A stretch of 13,682 bases of DNA from Bacteroidales bacterium (GCA_023229985.1 JALNYF010000055.1:1-13682); one strand, 5' to 3'; positions 6,490 to 13,682 are shown, counted from the first letter of the stretch. Program-made: numbers and translations. The notes: generated by a model from the sequence alone, not told the origin.

Positions 6490-7404
6490 ATGGAAAAAAA
6501 ACATCCAAAACTTATTAAAATATTCAATACCAACTATTTACGTACAAGCTATGACGTAAATGGTATTACCGAACAGAAATTCCAGGAAGCCGAACTCGTT
6601 TACAACGAAAAAGGTCTCCTCGTAAAAGAGACGCATTTTAACAACCAAAATGCAATCGAGTCGATCGCTGTTCACGAATATAATGATGATAATCTGGTTA
6701 TCTTGTCTTCTCAATTTGATGAAAATAACGAACTCTGCCAGAAAAATACTTTCCAATATAACGAAAATAAAAAAATCGTCAAAAAAAGCTGCTTCTATGG
6801 TCTCGAATCGCCGGAATATGCTACTATTTATGTCTATGAAAATGAACAGCTTATACGCGAAGATTCCTACGACGAAGACGAATTTGCGTTTACCGAAAAA
6901 CGATATGCCTATAACGAATCAAATCTGATCAGCCGCCAGCTTGAATATGACGAAGATGGAAACGTGCTTTATGATACCTGCTTCGATTATAATGATAAAA
7001 GATTGATTTGCAAGCAAATAAGAAATGAGGTATTGCAAAAAGACAGACGCACGTACATCTTTGAATATGATGAGGCGAATCATAAAATAAAGGATTTGAT
7101 TTATAATTTTAAAGATACGCTGATTGCTAAAACATATTATTTGTACGACGATAATGGAAATGTTGCGGAAACGGAAGAAGAAAACCTCGACACTTACCGA
7201 AAAACACGCTACACGTATGAGAATAATAATTGCGTGAAAGCTGAGCAATTAGATAAGAATGAGGAACTTATGATTTGGTCGGAATATGAATACAATGACC
7301 AAAACGACGTGACCGCGATCAAGAATTATATTACCGATGAAGTGGACCCAACCCTGTTTCGGATTGCGTCCACAATTCAATATGAAACTGAATGGTATGA
7401 TTGA
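6490..7404 (+). CDS. Cytoplasmic YD/RHS-like repeat protein, function unknown
   Basis: The start at 6490 (MEKKHPKLIK) was chosen because the longer frame from 6373 would run deep into pckA; this gives 304 residues. There is no signal peptide or membrane helix, and the protein is acidic and rich in Tyr, Asn, Asp and Glu. It is almost wholly repetitive: a Tyr followed by Asn, Asp or Glu recurs at residues 38, 64, 90, 116, 141, 167, 193, 219, 243 and 268. The spacing is 24-26 throughout. Each unit resembles 'Y-x-Y-(N/D/E)-x-x-x-x-(L/V/I)-x-x-x-x-x-(Y/F)'. This recalls YD/RHS repeats, but the period is longer than usual and the protein is short and apparently not secreted. A degenerate unit may lie at 298. 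It follows pckA by 19 bases, so co-expression is likely, but no functional link can be shown. It may be a beta-strand scaffold. Confidence 0.85.
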   Translation: MEKKHPKLIKIFNTNYLRTSYDVNGITEQKFQEAELVYNEKGLLVKETHFNNQNAIESIAVHEYNDDNLVILSSQFDENNELCQKNTFQYNENKKIVKKSCFYGLESPEYATIYVYENEQLIREDSYDEDEFAFTEKRYAYNESNLISRQLEYDEDGNVLYDTCFDYNDKRLICKQIRNEVLQKDRRTYIFEYDEANHKIKDLIYNFKDTLIAKTYYLYDDNGNVAETEEENLDTYRKTRYTYENNNCVKAEQLDKNEELMIWSEYEYNDQNDVTAIKNYITDEVDPTLFRIASTIQYETEWYD

Positions 7405-7413
7405 TAATTTGTG

Positions 7414-7421
7414 TATTTTTG
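7414..7421 (+). promoter_or_regulatory. Promoter -7 element of the 7443 - dapF operon
   Basis: TATTTTTG matches TAnnTTTG and lies in the 38-base gap after the repeat protein, 21 bases before the ATG at 7443. The leader would be about 15 bases. No TTG is at the N21 spacing; the -33 side is weak. An imperfect GTGT/ACAC hairpin (7411-7426) overlaps it and is probably chance. Confidence 0.55.
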
Positions 7422-7442
7422 CACACTATTTTACACTGAAAA

Positions 7443-8108
7443 ATGGAAGAAGGTAAAAAACATTCTGATAAAGGTCGCTTTTGGATGGGGTTCTCAAACG
7501 GTTTATTGTTGGGACTGATGATTGCCATTGCTTTTTACTTTGTTGATAAGTATTGGCTAAAAGACCCGATTCACCTGCTGGATCCAATTGAGGAAAGTAA
7601 AGGAAATGTTACAGAAAGCAAAGATACAGTCGTAAAAATCGTAAATAATACCTATTATAAAAATAAAGATACCGAAAAACCACTGGTTTCGACAAACGTA
7701 GATTCATCGCAAAACAATGGCTCCGATTTTGAAGATATGAGCGATTATGAAGATGAAAGTGACGAATTTATGCTGACAGATGATGAGGAATCGGCTAATA
7801 ATGTTATCGTCGAAAAAGATAAAAGTATTAGAAATCGCTCCATAAAAGTGAATCTGTTCAAAAATGATGTTGATAGTGTAATCGTCATTCCGATTTTAGT
7901 CTTTGAAGTTGAACAATGGACTTCCCCCATCAAAAACAAAATTTCTTACCAACGAACAAACAACGTTTTGAAAATTAAGGGAATAGATATCCAAAAAATT
8001 AAAATCGTCTATTTCGATAACAAGTATTACATCGAAGATGAGGGAACGTATTACCTGATACGAAACAATAATGATTTTGAACGCTTGCAAAGTACGGCGA
8101 TTCATTAA
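7443..8108 (+). CDS. Single-pass membrane protein with acidic linker, function unknown
   Basis: I do not recognise this 221-residue protein. A short basic cytoplasmic N-terminus (1-15) is followed by a membrane helix at about 16-34 that is probably an uncleaved anchor, so most of the protein should be periplasmic. A hydrophilic linker (about 40-90) and a strongly acidic stretch (about 93-117, containing DFEDMSDYEDESDEF) lead to a C-terminal domain at about 130-215. That domain is rich in beta-prone Ile, Val, Lys and Tyr residues (VIVIPILVFEV, IKIVYFDNKYYIEDEGTYYL). No cysteines or obvious catalytic residues stand out. It has its own promoter element. dapF follows 15 bases after its stop, so the two are likely cotranscribed. 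It might be an envelope protein linked to the peptidoglycan theme of the operon, but that is inference from position only. Confidence 0.82.
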   Translation: MEEGKKHSDKGRFWMGFSNGLLLGLMIAIAFYFVDKYWLKDPIHLLDPIEESKGNVTESKDTVVKIVNNTYYKNKDTEKPLVSTNVDSSQNNGSDFEDMSDYEDESDEFMLTDDEESANNVIVEKDKSIRNRSIKVNLFKNDVDSVIVIPILVFEVEQWTSPIKNKISYQRTNNVLKIKGIDIQKIKIVYFDNKYYIEDEGTYYLIRNNNDFERLQSTAIH

Positions 8109-8123
8109 TTATCAAGGAATTAA

Positions 8124-8924
8124 ATGAAACTGACATTTTACAAATTTCACGGTGCCGGTAATGATTTTATTATGATTGACAATCGCACCGGCAAAATTGT
8201 ATTAACTACAGAACAAGTGAAATTCTTGTGCCACAGGAGGTTTGGCGTTGGTGCGGACGGATTGATTATCTTGGGAAAAAAGATTTCGGAACATACCGAT
8301 TTCAATATGCAATATTATAATGCGGACGGCAGAGAGGCTTCTTTGTGCGGAAACGGCAGCCGCTGCGTTGTTGCTTTTGCCCATTTTCTTGAAATGATTG
8401 ATGGACAAACCCAATTTACCGCTTTTGATGGAATTCATTCCGCTAAAATCATTCATTATCAATCTCCTACGTGGCAAATTTCGCTTTCTATGAACGACCT
8501 TTCCGACATGATTTCTTATTCGGACGGTCTGTTTTTGGATACCGGTTCCCCACATTTTGTTGTGTTTTGCGAAGACGCCCATCTTGTTGATGTACAAAGT
8601 AAAGGGAAAGAATTGCGCCACGACTCCCGCTTCTCACAAGGAAGCAATATTGACTTTTGTTCGCCTTATCAAGATGGTATTTTTGTGCGTACCTACGAGC
8701 GTGGCGTTGAAGATGAAACCCTTTCGTGCGGCACCGGTGTTACGGCAACGGCGATCGCGTGGGCAAAAAAACATCACTTCAAAAATGGAGAATATTTTTT
8801 TAAAATATATACCCTTGGTGGCGAATTTATGGTCTCTTTTACCATCAATGAAGAATCTTTTTATGCTATAAAGCTCAAAGGTCCGGCAACTTTTTCTTTC
8901 AAAGGTGAAATCCAATTGTTGTAA
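8124..8924 (+). CDS. dapF: Diaminopimelate epimerase
   Basis: DapF converts LL-diaminopimelate to meso-diaminopimelate in the cytoplasm, supplying both lysine synthesis and the peptidoglycan cross-linking residue. The 266-residue length fits the family. KFHGAGNDFIMIDNR stands at the N-terminus (7-21). The two catalytic cysteines are present: Cys75 in ASLCGNGSRCV and Cys202 in ETLSCGTGVTATA. The start is unusual here in having AAGGA at 8114-8118, 5 bases before the ATG, a Shine-Dalgarno-like sequence otherwise rare in this window. The stop codon overlaps the next start as TAATG (8922-8926), so the downstream envelope enzyme is probably translated in a coupled way. Confidence 0.97.
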   Translation: MKLTFYKFHGAGNDFIMIDNRTGKIVLTTEQVKFLCHRRFGVGADGLIILGKKISEHTDFNMQYYNADGREASLCGNGSRCVVAFAHFLEMIDGQTQFTAFDGIHSAKIIHYQSPTWQISLSMNDLSDMISYSDGLFLDTGSPHFVVFCEDAHLVDVQSKGKELRHDSRFSQGSNIDFCSPYQDGIFVRTYERGVEDETLSCGTGVTATAIAWAKKHHFKNGEYFFKIYTLGGEFMVSFTINEESFYAIKLKGPATFSFKGEIQLL

Positions 8925-10798
8925 TGAAAAAAAATATCTCGAACTACTGCATCAGATTAGCCCTTTATTTTGGTTTTGTTCTTCTCCTTTTTACCGCTGA
9001 ACGAATCACTTTTTTAATCGTAAATTACTCTTTTTTAACGGAAACAACCTTTTCGGAAATTGTGGCTGTTTTCTATCATGCCTTTCATTTGGATATCTCA
9101 ACTGCTTGCTATATTTGTTCTATTCCATTTATAATCATTACGTTACAATTAATCATCAATCGAAAATGGTTGGATATTGTTCTTCATTCCTATACGGTAA
9201 TTATCATTTTATGTATAGTTTTTTCTGCCTTGGGAAATATTTTCCTTTATTCGGAATGGAGTTGCAAACTTAATTATAAAGTATGGTATTATTTTCGAGC
9301 TCCCGATGAGGCACTGAAAACCGCAACGTGGTTTCAATTAATTATGGGAATCGGAGGCGGCATACTGATTTCACTCTTGTTTTTTCTGGCCTATCGGAAA
9401 TGGTTTGCGAGGCCGAAAATTGAGAAATCAGGTAAATTCTATTGGCAAACCGCGCTCATTCTTTTGTTAGGATTGCCCATCATTTTTGTCGGAATGCGCG
9501 GAAGAATTACGGGTATTCCTATTTCGCAAAGTAATTCATATTATTCTAAAAATCAGATACTTAATGATGCTGCCGTGAACACGCAGTGGCATCTGATGAA
9601 AAGTACTATTCGTTTTGCAAAATCAAATAGCGAAAATTTGTATATCTCTATGTCCCATGAGTCTGCTAATCAATTGGTGCAAGAGCTTTTTGCTGTTGAA
9701 AAAGATACCACGAAACTCGTTCTCAATACTTCCCGCCCGAATATCCTCTTAATTTTTCTGGAGAGTTGGTCAGCTGATTTGATTGAAACGCTAGGCGGTA
9801 AATCAGACATTACACCTTATTTTCATCAATTGGAAAAAGAGGGAATTTTATTCACGCAGCTTTATTCAGCCGGTCGTCGTTCGCAAGAAGGAATGGTGGC
9901 AATATTTAGCGGTTTTCCGCCCATTCCCTATAACACCGTGACCGATAATTTTGAAAAATATGGGTCGCTCGGCAGCCTTGTTCGCGAATTGAATCAGCAG
10001 CAATATCACTCTTCATATTCTTTCGGAGGCGACCTTACCTACGGGAATTTGAAAGCCTATTTAATGGCGATGCAGTTCGATAAAATTATTGATGACACCG
10101 ATTTTCCCGCAGGTACACCTCATGGGAAACTATCAATTTATGATGAAATAGTATTCAATCAACAAATACAAGATTTGCGCACCGAAAAAAAACCTTTTTT
10201 TTCCACTGTTTTTACCGCAAGTACCCATTCTCCTTATGATGTGCCGGATGTTGCCGGGACACTCCGCTGGGACGTTGCCGATTTGCCATACCTGAACTCT
10301 GCCAAATATACCGATTATTGCTTGGGAAAATTTATTGAAAAAGCCAAAAATGAAGATTGGTACGACAATACCCTGATTATTTTGGTTGCAGACCATAGTC
10401 ATACCACTTATAAACAATGGAATTATAATGATGCCGGTTATCAGCATATTCCTATGCTCTGGCTGGGTGGGGCGATAAAGAAAGAACTGCGCGGCTCGCA
10501 AATCAATGATGTGTGCAGTTACTTGGATTTGCCCAAAACGCTACTTCACCAACTTCATCTGCCGGCAGACAATTTCCAATGGAGCAGCGATATCCTCAAT
10601 CCTTACACCCGTCGTTTTGCCATGGTGCAATCTAATTCAGGTATTGGCTGGATCACCCCGAATGGTGCCTTTAGCTATGACGTTGCGGGCAACGATCTGC
10701 ATTGCTGCACTTTTACCGACGATTCATTGAAGAACAAAGAATTACAGTATGCAAAAGCCTATTTGCAAGTGCTATATCAAACCTATTTAGATTATTAA
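8924..10798 (+). CDS. LTA-synthase-family membrane sulfatase-fold enzyme
   Basis: The 624-residue protein has an N-terminal membrane part with about five helices (roughly 10-34, 55-78, 86-108, 136-157 and 173-190) and a large extracytoplasmic alkaline-phosphatase/sulfatase-fold domain from about 270. Metal and active-site candidates are Glu280 in LIFLESWSAD, the nucleophile position in SAGRRSQEG (Ser320), His435 in TASTHSPYDVP, and Asp490-His491 in LVADHSHT. This is the layout of the LtaS/OpgB-like family, whose members transfer phosphoglycerol or phosphoethanolamine-type groups to glycolipids or glycans in the envelope. Relatives usually have Thr at the nucleophile position, whereas Ser is seen here. 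Gram-negative Bacteroidota do not make classical lipoteichoic acid, so the acceptor is unknown. It overlaps dapF by one base. Confidence 0.9.
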   Translation: MKKNISNYCIRLALYFGFVLLLFTAERITFLIVNYSFLTETTFSEIVAVFYHAFHLDISTACYICSIPFIIITLQLIINRKWLDIVLHSYTVIIILCIVFSALGNIFLYSEWSCKLNYKVWYYFRAPDEALKTATWFQLIMGIGGGILISLLFFLAYRKWFARPKIEKSGKFYWQTALILLLGLPIIFVGMRGRITGIPISQSNSYYSKNQILNDAAVNTQWHLMKSTIRFAKSNSENLYISMSHESANQLVQELFAVEKDTTKLVLNTSRPNILLIFLESWSADLIETLGGKSDITPYFHQLEKEGILFTQLYSAGRRSQEGMVAIFSGFPPIPYNTVTDNFEKYGSLGSLVRELNQQQYHSSYSFGGDLTYGNLKAYLMAMQFDKIIDDTDFPAGTPHGKLSIYDEIVFNQQIQDLRTEKKPFFSTVFTASTHSPYDVPDVAGTLRWDVADLPYLNSAKYTDYCLGKFIEKAKNEDWYDNTLIILVADHSHTTYKQWNYNDAGYQHIPMLWLGGAIKKELRGSQINDVCSYLDLPKTLLHQLHLPADNFQWSSDILNPYTRRFAMVQSNSGIGWITPNGAFSYDVAGNDLHCCTFTDDSLKNKELQYAKAYLQVLYQTYLDY

Positions 10799-10845
10799 TG
10801 GTGCTTTTCCGCAATTTATCTGGTCTGATATATGATTAAATAATG

Positions 10846-10853
10846 TATATTTG
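10846..10853 (+). promoter_or_regulatory. Promoter -7 element of the BatA-partner/batA unit
   Basis: TATATTTG matches TAnnTTTG and lies 34 bases ahead of the ATG at 10888. Transcription would begin near 10860. This is downstream of the first in-frame ATG (10843), which therefore could not be part of the message made from this promoter. The -33 side is weak. Confidence 0.6.
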
Positions 10854-10887
10854 CGCTTACAAAATTTTGAATAAAAATTATTGTAAA

Positions 10888-11898
10888 ATGTTGAAATATA
10901 GATTTTTAGCTTTATTATTTTCTCTATTTTTATCGTTCAACTTGGGGTGGGCGCAACCGATATCTATCCATTCCCGGTTGGATTCTACTCACATCGTCAT
11001 CGGTGACCATCTGAAAATGCACCTTACCATTTCCACTGATTTAGCTAAAAAAATAACGGTTCAAGATGTCCAAACGTGGAAACTGCTGAACTGCGAAGTG
11101 GTTGAAGTATCGCCACTTGTCCAAGCTGTTTCTAAAGGTAAAAATGTTTATAGTCAAACAATTACATTAACTTCCTTTGATGCGGGTGCTGCTTCCGTTT
11201 GCCCAATTTCTATTTTGGAAAACGATTCGCTCCTGTTGGGAGTTACTGATACTATGCACTTTAATGTGGACACTTTGCCCGTTTTTGTCGATACTGCACA
11301 ACTATTTAAAGACATCAAAATGCCCTTGCAAGGAGAAAAAATTGCTGTGGTCACGCCCGCGAAAGATTTTTCAAAAATTCAAAAAATAGTCGCAATTATT
11401 TTCGGCTCATTGCTTCTGTTAGCCGTTGGAGGCTTTTTTGTCTGGAAATATGTCAGGAAATTTCTCAAAGAGAAGAAGTTACAGGAAGACAAAAATCGCC
11501 GGAAAGAAAATGCCGCTTCCCTCGCTTTGACAGATTTGAATGAACTGAAAAAGAAAAAATTGTGGCAAAACGGATTCGTGAAAGACTATTATTCGGAACT
11601 AAGTATGGTATTGCGTACTTATATTGATAATCAGTGGGATATCAATGCCAAAGAGATGGTGACCTCGCAGATATTTGATGAAATTACTTCGTTAGATATT
11701 ACTGATGACCAATTGAAAGAGCTACACAGAATTTTTACCATGTCGGATTTGGCAAAATATGCGAAAGAACAACCCATTGGAGAGGATAACGAGACGAATT
11801 TGAAAAATGCGTATCGCTTCGTGAAATCAACGGACAGTAACGAAAAACGCAAAAAAGCAGAAGAAATTCAACAAAAACATTATAAAAATAAAAAATAA
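10888..11898 (+). CDS. BatA-partner membrane protein (DUF4381-like)
   Basis: I place the start at 10888, giving MLKYRFLALL and a clean signal peptide cut near residue 22 (GWA-Q). An in-frame ATG at 10843 would add 15 residues that spoil the signal peptide, and it lies on top of the promoter element. The 336-residue protein then has an extracytoplasmic beta-rich domain (about 23-165) containing VIGDHLKMHLTIST, like the BatD-type N-terminus. A membrane helix follows (about 167-188), then a charged cytoplasmic helical tail (190-336) with WQNGFVKDYYSELSMVLRTY. This layout matches the protein usually found between the DUF58 gene and batA in Bacteroidota aerotolerance operons. Its role there is unknown, perhaps as a membrane partner of the VWA proteins. 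It overlaps batA as TAATG (11896-11900). The DUF number is my best recollection of the family. Confidence 0.8.
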   Translation: MLKYRFLALLFSLFLSFNLGWAQPISIHSRLDSTHIVIGDHLKMHLTISTDLAKKITVQDVQTWKLLNCEVVEVSPLVQAVSKGKNVYSQTITLTSFDAGAASVCPISILENDSLLLGVTDTMHFNVDTLPVFVDTAQLFKDIKMPLQGEKIAVVTPAKDFSKIQKIVAIIFGSLLLLAVGGFFVWKYVRKFLKEKKLQEDKNRRKENAASLALTDLNELKKKKLWQNGFVKDYYSELSMVLRTYIDNQWDINAKEMVTSQIFDEITSLDITDDQLKELHRIFTMSDLAKYAKEQPIGEDNETNLKNAYRFVKSTDSNEKRKKAEEIQQKHYKNKK

Positions 11899-12914
11899 TG
11901 GAACTATTTCACGGTTTTTGGGAAATATTCAAAGATGTTGAGTTTGTCAATCCACATCTCTTTTGGCTTCTGTTGCTGATTATTCCATACTTGGCATGGC
12001 AAATATGGAAACGCCGCAAAATGCAGGCTACACTAATCGTAACAACGACGGTCCCTTTTGAAAAAGCACCCAAGACCATTCGTCAAAGATTGCGCCATTT
12101 GCCTATTGTTCTGCGCGTTATGGCTTTTTCGGTTTTAATAATAGCCCTCGCCCGACCGCAATCTTCCTTCCGAAATAAAACCATTCAATCCGAGGGTATT
12201 GACATCGTCATTGCGCTGGACGTTTCCGCAAGTATGAGGATGATGGATTTTACCCCCAATCGCTTGGAAGCCTGCAAAACCATCGCTGCCGAATTTGTGG
12301 AAAATCGTTCGAACGATAGAACAGGATTAGTATTGTACGGTGCCGAAGCCTATACCCAATGCCCGCTGACCTCCGACCACATTACTTACTTGGAACTGTT
12401 GCAGTCGACGGAATTTGGAATGATTGATGATGCCTCTACCGCCATTGGTGACGGGCTCGGAACTGCCGTCAACCGCCTGCGGGAAAGCAAAGCCAAGAGC
12501 AAAGTGATCATCTTGCTGACCGACGGAGTTAATAATTCCGGCTATTTAGACCCTATCTCCGCCGCGGAAATGGCGAAGTCCTACAATATTAAAGTCTATA
12601 CCATTAGCTGCGGTACCAACGGAAAAATGTCGAAAGTGAAAACTCCATACGGAATCGTTCCTTCTAAAACCGAAATTGATGAAGCGCTATTAAAAAAGAT
12701 TGCCGACAAAACTAACGGAACCTATTTTCGCGCTACCAATAATGACAAATTACGTGATATTTATACACAAATTGACCAAATGGAAAAAACGATCGTCAGC
12801 GAAGACGTTTTGGAACATAAAAGCGATGAATTTCTGCCGTTTTTGGTCATCGCCATTGCCCTCTTTTTGCTCGAACTTATCTGCCGTTTTACCTTCTTAC
12901 GCACTAATCCATAA
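11898..12914 (+). CDS. batA: BatA-type von Willebrand factor A membrane protein
   Basis: The 338-residue protein has the BatA layout: VNPHLFWLLLLIIPYL as the first membrane helix (about 20-36), the ARPQ motif after the second helix (68-86), a VWA domain (about 100-295) and a C-terminal helix (about 312-330). The metal-ion-dependent adhesion site is complete: DVSAS (Asp108, Ser110, Ser112), Thr181 in DDASTAIGDGL and Asp209 in LLTDGVNNSG. Bat proteins were first linked to oxygen tolerance in Bacteroides fragilis. They normally work with a MoxR AAA+ ATPase and a DUF58 protein, in an order moxR, DUF58, partner, batA, batB, batC, batD, batE. Here only the partner and batA are present: an LTA-synthase-like gene precedes them and an outer-membrane protein gene follows after 75 bases. 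The lone VWA protein could in principle stand for both BatA and BatB, but the sequence start favours BatA. Confidence 0.92.
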   Translation: MELFHGFWEIFKDVEFVNPHLFWLLLLIIPYLAWQIWKRRKMQATLIVTTTVPFEKAPKTIRQRLRHLPIVLRVMAFSVLIIALARPQSSFRNKTIQSEGIDIVIALDVSASMRMMDFTPNRLEACKTIAAEFVENRSNDRTGLVLYGAEAYTQCPLTSDHITYLELLQSTEFGMIDDASTAIGDGLGTAVNRLRESKAKSKVIILLTDGVNNSGYLDPISAAEMAKSYNIKVYTISCGTNGKMSKVKTPYGIVPSKTEIDEALLKKIADKTNGTYFRATNNDKLRDIYTQIDQMEKTIVSEDVLEHKSDEFLPFLVIAIALFLLELICRFTFLRTNP

Positions 12915-12989
12915 TTTTTTCATTTCCGATAATTACTAGTATAGACAATAAAAACTGTTTTTTTTCATTATTACGAACAAATTTACAGA

Positions 12990-13682
12990 ATGTACAGGAA
13001 AACAGTATTTATTTCTGTTATAATTATTATATCTCTGACAGTGAACGTGTTACACTCGCAATCACTGTCAAATCTTCGTTTTAAAACGCAAACGGTAGAT
13101 TCACTGATAATTAATTTGGACTCGCTGACCATCGTTCCGGAATCATTTTTGTTATCAGGATTGGACACATCAGCTTACAAAATTGATTTTTCCGCTGCCA
13201 AAATATTTATTTCCGATTCTGCAGCTATAGGGAAACTCATCACATACTCGTATCGCGTTTTTACAATTGATTTTTCAAAAAAATCAAACCGAAAATCTAC
13301 TGATATTATTTTGAATAGAATGATTCCCAACTCGTCTGCCAATCAAATACAGTTGCTGGGCGAACCGCTGAATGAACTTTTGTTTGACTCCTCATTAGAT
13401 GGCACCGGCTCCATTTCGCGAAGTTTGTCGTTAGGAAATAATCAGAATTTTGTCTTAGATGCGCACCTGAATTTGCAGCTTTCCGGCTTTTTAGCGCCGG
13501 ACATCGAAATTTTAGCAAATATTACAGACGAAAATCTGCCTGTTCAACCGGAAGGGAACACGCGTGTTATCAAGGATTTCAATAAGATTTTTATTCAACT
13601 GAAATATAAAAATCTATTAACGCTGAAAGCAGGCGATATTGAAATTCCCAAACCCCAAAATGACTATTTTTTATGCGTGAAT
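12990..13682 (+). CDS. Large predicted outer-membrane protein, N-terminal part only
   Basis: The frame opens at ATG 12990 and stays open for 231 codons to the right edge. Residues 1 to about 23 are a signal peptide (MYRKTVFISVIIIISLTVNV, ending near LHSQ). After a variable region, residues from about 138 on show a pattern I recognise from long, poorly characterised Bacteroidota surface or outer-membrane proteins: GSISRSLSLGNNQNFV, LNLQLSGFLAPDIEILANIT, DENLPVQPEGNT, then KIFIQLKYKN and LKAGDIEIPKP. In those relatives this region precedes a long series of amphipathic beta strands, consistent with a beta-barrel in the outer membrane. No experimentally known function comes to mind. The 75-base gap after batA has no TAnnTTTG match, so the gene's promoter is unclear and readthrough from batA is possible. 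Confidence 0.8.
   Translation, partial: MYRKTVFISVIIIISLTVNVLHSQSLSNLRFKTQTVDSLIINLDSLTIVPESFLLSGLDTSAYKIDFSAAKIFISDSAAIGKLITYSYRVFTIDFSKKSNRKSTDIILNRMIPNSSANQIQLLGEPLNELLFDSSLDGTGSISRSLSLGNNQNFVLDAHLNLQLSGFLAPDIEILANITDENLPVQPEGNTRVIKDFNKIFIQLKYKNLLTLKAGDIEIPKPQNDYFLCVN

Noticed and set aside
7411..7426. GTGT/ACAC hairpin after the repeat protein
   Set aside because: Four base pairs only and overlapping a full TAnnTTTG element; more likely part of the promoter than a terminator.
8202..8621. 139-codon minus-strand frame opposite dapF
   Set aside because: It is antisense to conserved catalytic regions of DapF and shows no domain or start signal.

Overview
The window looks like chromosomal sequence from an anaerobic member of the Bacteroidota, most likely order Bacteroidales. 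This rests on three things. Transcription units are headed by TAnnTTTG promoter elements, the Bacteroidota -7 type. Start codons are mostly preceded by A-rich leaders without a Shine-Dalgarno. The protein families are typical of the group: BatA with its partner, the M23 protein carrying an FTPLR-type juxtamembrane segment, and a large outer-membrane protein with the QPEGNT motif. A HydE gene points to [FeFe] hydrogenase metabolism and so to an anaerobe. No mobile element, CRISPR array or phage gene was seen.

Layout from left to right. On the minus strand, 1-555 is the N-terminal part of a membrane-anchored M23-type peptidase that runs off the left edge. A divergent promoter region (556-818) separates it from arcC (carbamate kinase, 819-1763). 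Next come lemA (1835-2455) and a TPM-domain membrane protein with a glycine-rich tail (2455-3300), which overlap as TAATG, then hydE (3311-4354) 10 bases later. The gap 4355-4838 holds a minus-strand tRNA-Ser(UGA) unit with its own promoter and intrinsic terminator, plus the pckA promoter. pckA (4839-6470) is followed after 19 bases by a cytoplasmic protein made of about ten 26-residue YD/RHS-like repeats (6490-7404).

A new promoter heads an unrecognised single-pass membrane protein (7443-8108), dapF (8124-8924) and an LTA-synthase-family sulfatase-fold membrane enzyme (8924-10798, TAATG overlap with dapF). Another promoter drives a BatA-partner membrane protein (start revised to 10888) and batA (11898-12914, again TAATG). 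The window ends inside a large predicted outer-membrane protein (12990 onward).

Functional themes are fermentative and anaerobic energy metabolism (arcC, pckA, hydE) and cell-envelope work (M23 peptidase, LemA/TPM, DapF, LTA-synthase-like enzyme, Bat pair, outer-membrane protein). I found no clear new multi-gene system. The points most worth following are the very regular repeat protein behind pckA, the two-gene Bat unit without moxR, DUF58 gene or batB beside it, the LTA-synthase-like enzyme with a probable serine nucleophile coupled to dapF, and the unrecognised membrane protein that leads the dapF operon.
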